This document shows, piece after piece, positions 50,713 to 54,864 of a DNA stretch of 54,864 nt. The stretch lies in contig JADGRE010000011.1 of NCBI GenBank assembly GCA_017881185.1, forward strand, positions 1 through 54,864. Reading direction: 5' to 3'. This stretch comes from Pseudomonadota bacterium (GTDB lineage Bacteria > Myxococcota_A > Polyangia > Polyangiales > JAFGIB01). Under the pieces are notes generated by a model. It was not told the origin of the DNA. It ran no database searches and saw nothing but the letters and a program-made list of their open reading frames with translations. Each line of letters begins with the position of its first letter. The first letter of the stretch is position 1. The translations under genes and the position numbers were made by a program.

Positions 50713-51915
50713 TCAGCGCGGGCCAGCGCGGCGCAAACGCGCCTGTGGCAGCGCGGGCGGCAGCGCCGTGAGCACGCTGTTTTTGCCCAGGTGGAAGCGC
50801 TCGCCGCGCCATTCGGTGGTGCGCGAGAACAGCGCGTACATCCACAGGCACGGCAACACGAGATCACGCAGTGGCACGCACAGTAGATGCCGTAGGGCCA
50901 TGGGTTGCCCGCGCAGCCGACGCACGACGCGCGCGTCGAGCCAGGTCTTGTACGCGATGAGTGCCGTGCAGGCGAAGAGCAGGCGCAGGTCGAAGCCGCT
51001 GGTGATCCATGCGAGCAACGCGAAGAAGCTGGCGTTCGAGAGTAGGTCGGCGATGAACCCACCCACGTGAACCACCACGCGCATCTTCAGCCAGCGCGAA
51101 TGGCGACTCGCAAAGCGCGACAGCGGCGCGCGAATGTTCACGTTGTCGACCGCGTGCCGCGACAACATCACCTTCTTGCCGGCACTCTGATAGGTCTGGC
51201 CGAGCACGTAGTCTTCGGCCAACACGTCTTTGACCAGCGCGAGCCCTCCGAGCGCTTCCAACTCGGCGCGGCGGAAGAGCATGGACTTGCCGATCACGCA
51301 CTCGATGCCCGCGATCTCGCTCGCGAGACAGATGCCAGGCGTGGTGAAGGTGGTCAGCTGGATGTTGTCGAGCGCAGCGCCCAGCGACTGTTCGCCGCTG
51401 CCGGCGATCAAGCTGCCGAGCATGTCGGCGTCGTTCTCGAGAAACTCCTGCACGACTGCGCGCAAGTAGCCGGGGCGGATGCGCACGTTCGCATCGGTCT
51501 GCAGCACCAAGTCGTGTGCCGCCGCGCGTAGCGCGCCTGCAATGTTGGCGACCTTCGGGTTCATGCCGAAGCTCGGGTCGGAAATCACGAAGCGCACGTC
51601 GCGCTCGGGGTATTCGGCCGCGAGGCGGCGGGCGACGACGATCGCCTCGTCGCCCGGCTCAGTGCTCGCGAACACCAGTTGCAGTGGCGACGGGTAGTCC
51701 TGCTCGAAGAACGAGCGCAGGTTCTGCTCCAGCTCTTCCTCGAGACCCTTCACCGGCTTGAGCACGCTGAGCGCAGGCCACGCGAGCATGGTGCCCCGCG
51801 CGGTAAGCGATTTCGGCGCGCGCGTGTGCCGGAACGTGGCCCACACGCCCAGGCGGTGCAGCAAGAGCGCGACCGCCGTCAGAGCCAGGCAGATGGACAC
51901 CGGTGCGGAGAACAT
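50713..51915 (-). CDS. GT21 ceramide glucosyltransferase-like protein (HpnI/UGCG-type)
   Basis: 400 residues. A membrane helix at the N-terminus, a GT-A catalytic domain with PALSVLKPVKGLEEELEQN, the QTDANV aspartate, LAEDYVLG, and the late RHSRWLKMR (the [Q/R]xxRW motif), then several C-terminal membrane helices. This motif set is the D1-D2-D3-(Q/R)xxRW signature of glycosyltransferase family 21. Known members glucosylate ceramide or, as HpnI, add GlcNAc to bacteriohopanetetrol. The start MFSAPVSICLAL is sensible. Confidence 0.88.
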   Translation of the reverse strand: MFSAPVSICLALTAVALLLHRLGVWATFRHTRAPKSLTARGTMLAWPALSVLKPVKGLEEELEQNLRSFFEQDYPSPLQLVFASTEPGDEAIVVARRLAAEYPERDVRFVISDPSFGMNPKVANIAGALRAAAHDLVLQTDANVRIRPGYLRAVVQEFLENDADMLGSLIAGSGEQSLGAALDNIQLTTFTTPGICLASEIAGIECVIGKSMLFRRAELEALGGLALVKDVLAEDYVLGQTYQSAGKKVMLSRHAVDNVNIRAPLSRFASRHSRWLKMRVVVHVGGFIADLLSNASFFALLAWITSGFDLRLLFACTALIAYKTWLDARVVRRLRGQPMALRHLLCVPLRDLVLPCLWMYALFSRTTEWRGERFHLGKNSVLTALPPALPQARLRRAGPR

Positions 51916-52070
51916 GGGCGCAACCTGAAACGGGTGGGCAGGCCGGCAGGCCCGCGAGCGCCGCGACTATCGCACCGAGGCCTACCTGGTGCAAATGGTG
52001 TCCCGGGGCGAGGCCGACGCGATCCGTGCTACACCCCGGCCTTCCGACCGCCCGAGGTGACGCGTAGACC

Positions 52071-52622
52071 ATGGTTACCGCGGCTGACTTGAGATTGGGG
52101 TGCGCCCCGTTACGGGTGCCAGCGGGTTCGGCCGTGTTGTGGTTGGCGTGGACCGCGCGCGGCCTGTCCGATGCCGTGTGGACCGCGCAGGACCAAAGCG
52201 AGCGGCCTCCAGAGATCGCGTCCAGCGTCCCACTGTCGGCGATCCCAGAGGCCTACGCGTTGCCCTTGCAGGCCTACTTCGCCGGCGAGCCGGTCGACCC
52301 TGTGCAGCTGCCAGTCGATCTCATCGGCACCGAGTTTCAGCTGCGGGTGTGGAACGCGCTGCGGCAGATCCAACGCGGCGCCGTACGCAGCTACGCGGGC
52401 ATCGCGGCAGACGTGGGGCAGCCACGCGGCATGCGTGCGGTCGGAATGGCCAACGCGCGCAATCCCGTCGCCGTGGTGGTGCCGTGCCACCGCGTGATCG
52501 ACAAAGACATGACCATCGGCGGCTACAGCGCGGGCTTGCCGCTCAAGCGCTACCTGCTCGCGCTCGAAGGCGTGCGCGTGGTGGGCGAGCGCGTGCAGCC
52601 GGGTCAGCTCACGTTGCTTTGA
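52071..52622 (+). CDS. Methylated-DNA-[protein]-cysteine S-methyltransferase
   Basis: 183 residues. A divergent N-terminal domain then the MGMT DNA-binding domain: GTEFQLRVWNALRQIQRGAV, RSYAGIAADVGQP, RAVGMANARNPVAVVVPCHR with the acceptor Cys139, and GGYSAGLPLKRYLLALEG. Transfers alkyl groups from O6-guanine to itself. GAGGTGA precedes the ATG. The last 14 bases overlap the end of valS on the other strand. Confidence 0.95.
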   Translation: MVTAADLRLGCAPLRVPAGSAVLWLAWTARGLSDAVWTAQDQSERPPEIASSVPLSAIPEAYALPLQAYFAGEPVDPVQLPVDLIGTEFQLRVWNALRQIQRGAVRSYAGIAADVGQPRGMRAVGMANARNPVAVVVPCHRVIDKDMTIGGYSAGLPLKRYLLALEGVRVVGERVQPGQLTLL

Positions 52623-54864
52623 GCTTCGTCAGCGCTTCGCGCAGCTGCACACAGCTGTGCTCGAGCTCGGCCTTGCGCTCGCGCTCCTTGTGCACGACCT
52701 CCGCGGGAGCACGGTCCACGAAGCCGGCGTTGCCGAGCTTCTTGTCGATGGCCTGTAGATCCTTCTCGAGCTTCTGCAGCTGGCGTTCCACGCGCTCGCG
52801 CTCCTTGCCGTCGTCGACCAGGCCGGCGAGCGGCACCACCAGCGTCACGCCTTCGGTCACGCTGGTCGCGCTGTTGTCGACAGGCGCGCTACCCGCGAGC
52901 GCCTCGACGCTCACGGTCGCTTTGCACAAGCTGGCGATCGCTTCTTGCTCGCGCGTCACCAGCGCGCGCAGCGGCACGTCGTCGCAGCGCAGCGTGAGCG
53001 GTAGCGTGAGCCGCGGGTGAATGTCGCGCTCGGAGCGGATCGCACGCGTCGCGACGATCACCGCTTGCAGCACCGCCATCTCGCGTTCCACGGTCTCGTC
53101 TGTCAGCCCGTCGCGCCCGCCTTCGGGGTAGGGCGCGAGCATGATCGTGCGCTGGAGTGCTTCGGTCTTCGCTATGCGCTGCCAGATCTCCTCGGTGATG
53201 AACGGCATCATGGGGTGCAGCAGGCGCAGCGAGGTCTCGAGCACGTGCATCAGCACCGCGCGCGTCTCCGCCACGATCGCCGAATCGCCGCTCTGCAGTA
53301 GAGCCTTCGACAGCTCCAGGTACCAGTCGCAGAAGTCCTGCCAAACGAAGTGGTAGAGCGCGAGACTGGCTTCGTCCAAGCGGTACTCGTCGATGGACAG
53401 GTGCACAGTAAGTATCGTCGTCGCGAGCCTGGACAGAATGAAGCGGTTCGCGAAACAGTGTGCGTCCGGCCGCACTTGCGTGGCCTGCACGCCGCTGCCC
53501 TCCAAGTTCATGAGCACGTAGCGCGCCGCGTTCCACAGCTTGTTCGCAAAGTTGCGATAGCCCTCGATGCGCTTGATCGACAGCGCAATCTTCGTCGTCT
53601 GCGGTGAGTAGCTGAGTAACGTGAAGCGCATGGCGTCGGCGCCGTACGCGGCAAAGCCTTCGGGATAGGTCTTGCGCAGGTAGTCGAGGCCGCTGTCCTT
53701 GGCGCCGTTGTTCTTGGCCTTCGCGAGCAAGTCGTCGAGCGTCGCGCCCTGGATCACGTCCAGCGGATCGATGACGTTGCCCTTCACCTTCGACATCTTG
53801 TCGCCGCGCTCGTCGGTCACCAGGCCCGAGAGCAGCACGCGCCGGAACGGCACCTCACCCATGAAGTGGATGCCCATCATCATCATGCGCGCGACCCAGA
53901 AGAACAGGATGTCGTAGCCAGTCTCCAGATCGTCGGTGGGGTAGAAGCGTGCGAGGTCCGGCGTCTTGTCCGGCCAGCCGAGCGTGGAGAACGGCCACAG
54001 CGCCGAGCTGAACCAAGTGTCGAGCACGTCTTCGTCTTGCCGCAGCGCGCCCCCGCATTTGTCGCACTTGCTGGGCGCCTGCTGTGCGACGTGTGTGTGC
54101 TCGCACGCGTTGCAGTACCACGCAGGGATCGGGTGTCCCCACCACAGCTGGCGCGAGATGCACCAGTCCTGGATGTCGCGCATCCAGTGGAAGTAAGTCT
54201 TGTTCCAGTGCTCCGGAACGATGGTCGTCTTGCCCTGTTCCACCGCCGCAATCGCGGGCTCGGCCAGCGGCTTCATGCGCACGTACCACTGCGTCGAGAT
54301 GATCGGCTCGACCACCGTGCCCGAGCGCTGCGAGCGAGGCAGCGTGAGCGCGTGCACCTTGCTGCCGCGCGCCAGCCCGAGCTCTTCGAGCTTCGCCTTC
54401 ACGGCCTTGCGCGCCGCGAAGCGGTCTTGCCCCTGAAACGGCCCGGCGTTCTCGTTGAGCGTGCCGTCCTTGCGCAAGATGTTGATCTCTTCGAGCTTGT
54501 GACGCTTGCCCGTCGCGAAGTCGTTCCAGTCGTGTGCCGGCGTCACCTTCACCGCGCCCGTGCCGAACTTCGGGTCGACCAGCACGGCATCGGTGATGAT
54601 CTTCACCTTGCGGTCCACGAACGGATGCAGCGCGTGCTTGCCGTGCAGGTGCATGTAACGCGGATCGTCGGGATGCACCGCGATGGCCGTGTCGCCCAGC
54701 ATGGTCTCCGGGCGTGTGGTCGACACGACAATCTCGCCGCCGCCTTCCACTGGGTAGGCGAAGTCGAACAGCTCGCCCTGCGCGTTCTCTTCGCTCTCCA
54801 CTTCGAGATCCGAGAGCACCGTCTGCGACTGCACGTCCCAGTTCACCAGCCGCGTGTCGCGGTA
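52609..54864 (-). CDS. valS: Valyl-tRNA synthetase, 5' end beyond window
   Basis: The last 751 residues are present; the reading frame continues off the right edge (YRDTRLVNWDVQSQ at the edge), so the HIGH motif is outside. Seen: editing domain text EIVVSTTRPETMLGDTAIAV, zinc-finger cysteines in WYCNACEHTHVAQQAPSKCD, DTWFSSALWPFST, KMSKVKGNVIDPLDVIQG (KMSKS loop with Val in place of Ser), the anticodon-binding helices, and a C-terminal coiled coil (RERVERQLQKLEKDLQAI). Charges tRNA-Val with valine and edits Thr. Convergent overlap with the methyltransferase gene. Confidence 0.97.
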   Translation of the reverse strand, partial: YRDTRLVNWDVQSQTVLSDLEVESEENAQGELFDFAYPVEGGGEIVVSTTRPETMLGDTAIAVHPDDPRYMHLHGKHALHPFVDRKVKIITDAVLVDPKFGTGAVKVTPAHDWNDFATGKRHKLEEINILRKDGTLNENAGPFQGQDRFAARKAVKAKLEELGLARGSKVHALTLPRSQRSGTVVEPIISTQWYVRMKPLAEPAIAAVEQGKTTIVPEHWNKTYFHWMRDIQDWCISRQLWWGHPIPAWYCNACEHTHVAQQAPSKCDKCGGALRQDEDVLDTWFSSALWPFSTLGWPDKTPDLARFYPTDDLETGYDILFFWVARMMMMGIHFMGEVPFRRVLLSGLVTDERGDKMSKVKGNVIDPLDVIQGATLDDLLAKAKNNGAKDSGLDYLRKTYPEGFAAYGADAMRFTLLSYSPQTTKIALSIKRIEGYRNFANKLWNAARYVLMNLEGSGVQATQVRPDAHCFANRFILSRLATTILTVHLSIDEYRLDEASLALYHFVWQDFCDWYLELSKALLQSGDSAIVAETRAVLMHVLETSLRLLHPMMPFITEEIWQRIAKTEALQRTIMLAPYPEGGRDGLTDETVEREMAVLQAVIVATRAIRSERDIHPRLTLPLTLRCDDVPLRALVTREQEAIASLCKATVSVEALAGSAPVDNSATSVTEGVTLVVPLAGLVDDGKERERVERQLQKLEKDLQAIDKKLGNAGFVDRAPAEVVHKERERKAELEHSCVQLREALTKLKAT

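Overview
The window is about 55 kb of GC-rich, densely coding bacterial chromosome. Its gene families point to a member of the Myxococcota: MoxR/Bat-type von Willebrand operons with long Gln/Ala-rich coiled-coil partners, a DUF4175-type protein, AgmX/PglI-like C-terminal modules, an FHA-GAF-cyclase fusion, EGF/RCC1 lipoproteins and short Cys-rich CxC modules. This placement is inferred from gene families only. No rRNA, tRNA, CRISPR array or intact insertion sequence was seen.

Left arm (1-7.4 kb): an accessory-looking island. It starts inside a broken AraC-type regulator relic. A tandem pair of lipoprotein genes follows (a vWA protein and a smaller protein), which share a small cysteine module. 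Next come an N-terminal fragment of an IS91-type transposase and a large RCC1-propeller lipoprotein. After that lies about 2 kb of gene debris: an acyltransferase-3 tail, a Ser/Thr kinase core fragment, an alpha-oxoamine synthase tail, an IS91-type transposase C-terminus and a frameshifted TPR-like tail, in alternating orientation.

Core part 1 (7.4-24 kb): a DUF4175-like coiled-coil membrane protein is translationally coupled to a HELTH metalloprotease with TPRs, opposite a coiled-coil protein. groES-groEL follows, with a recognisable promoter and terminator. Then come a conserved hypothetical, an FHA-GAF-class III cyclase, and a same-strand series of CpoB/YbgF-like lipoprotein, LysM protein, double-GAF histidine kinase and a secreted protein with two AgmX-like modules. 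A DksA/TraR zinc-finger gene closes this part.

Core part 2 (24-36 kb): a five-gene, tightly overlapped minus-strand operon (coiled-coil membrane protein, MoxR ATPase, DUF58, BatA-like, double-vWA/GATase-like). It is preceded by moeA, an MltD-like lytic transglycosylase with three LysM domains, and a SMI1/KNR4-type protein.

Core part 3 (36-55 kb): a divergent cyclic-di-GMP pair (FHA-GGDEF synthase, REC-GAF-HD-GYP hydrolase), a PgpH-like 7TM-HD protein, a GT-C-type membrane glycosyltransferase overlapping tail-to-tail with an outer-membrane-type protein, an AlgH/YqgE protein, a CBM9-like lipoprotein, ffh, polA, a ceramide-glucosyltransferase-like GT21 protein, an O6-alkylguanine-DNA methyltransferase, and valS, which runs off the right edge.

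Two themes recur: envelope assembly and remodelling (LysM, lytic transglycosylase, CpoB-like, MoxR/Bat, DUF4175) and second-messenger signalling (cyclase, diguanylate cyclase, HD-GYP, PgpH-like). No single unambiguous new system stands out. The best candidates for undescribed biology are the coiled-coil plus MoxR/vWA operon with its separate DUF4175-protease module, and the Cys-module lipoprotein pair.
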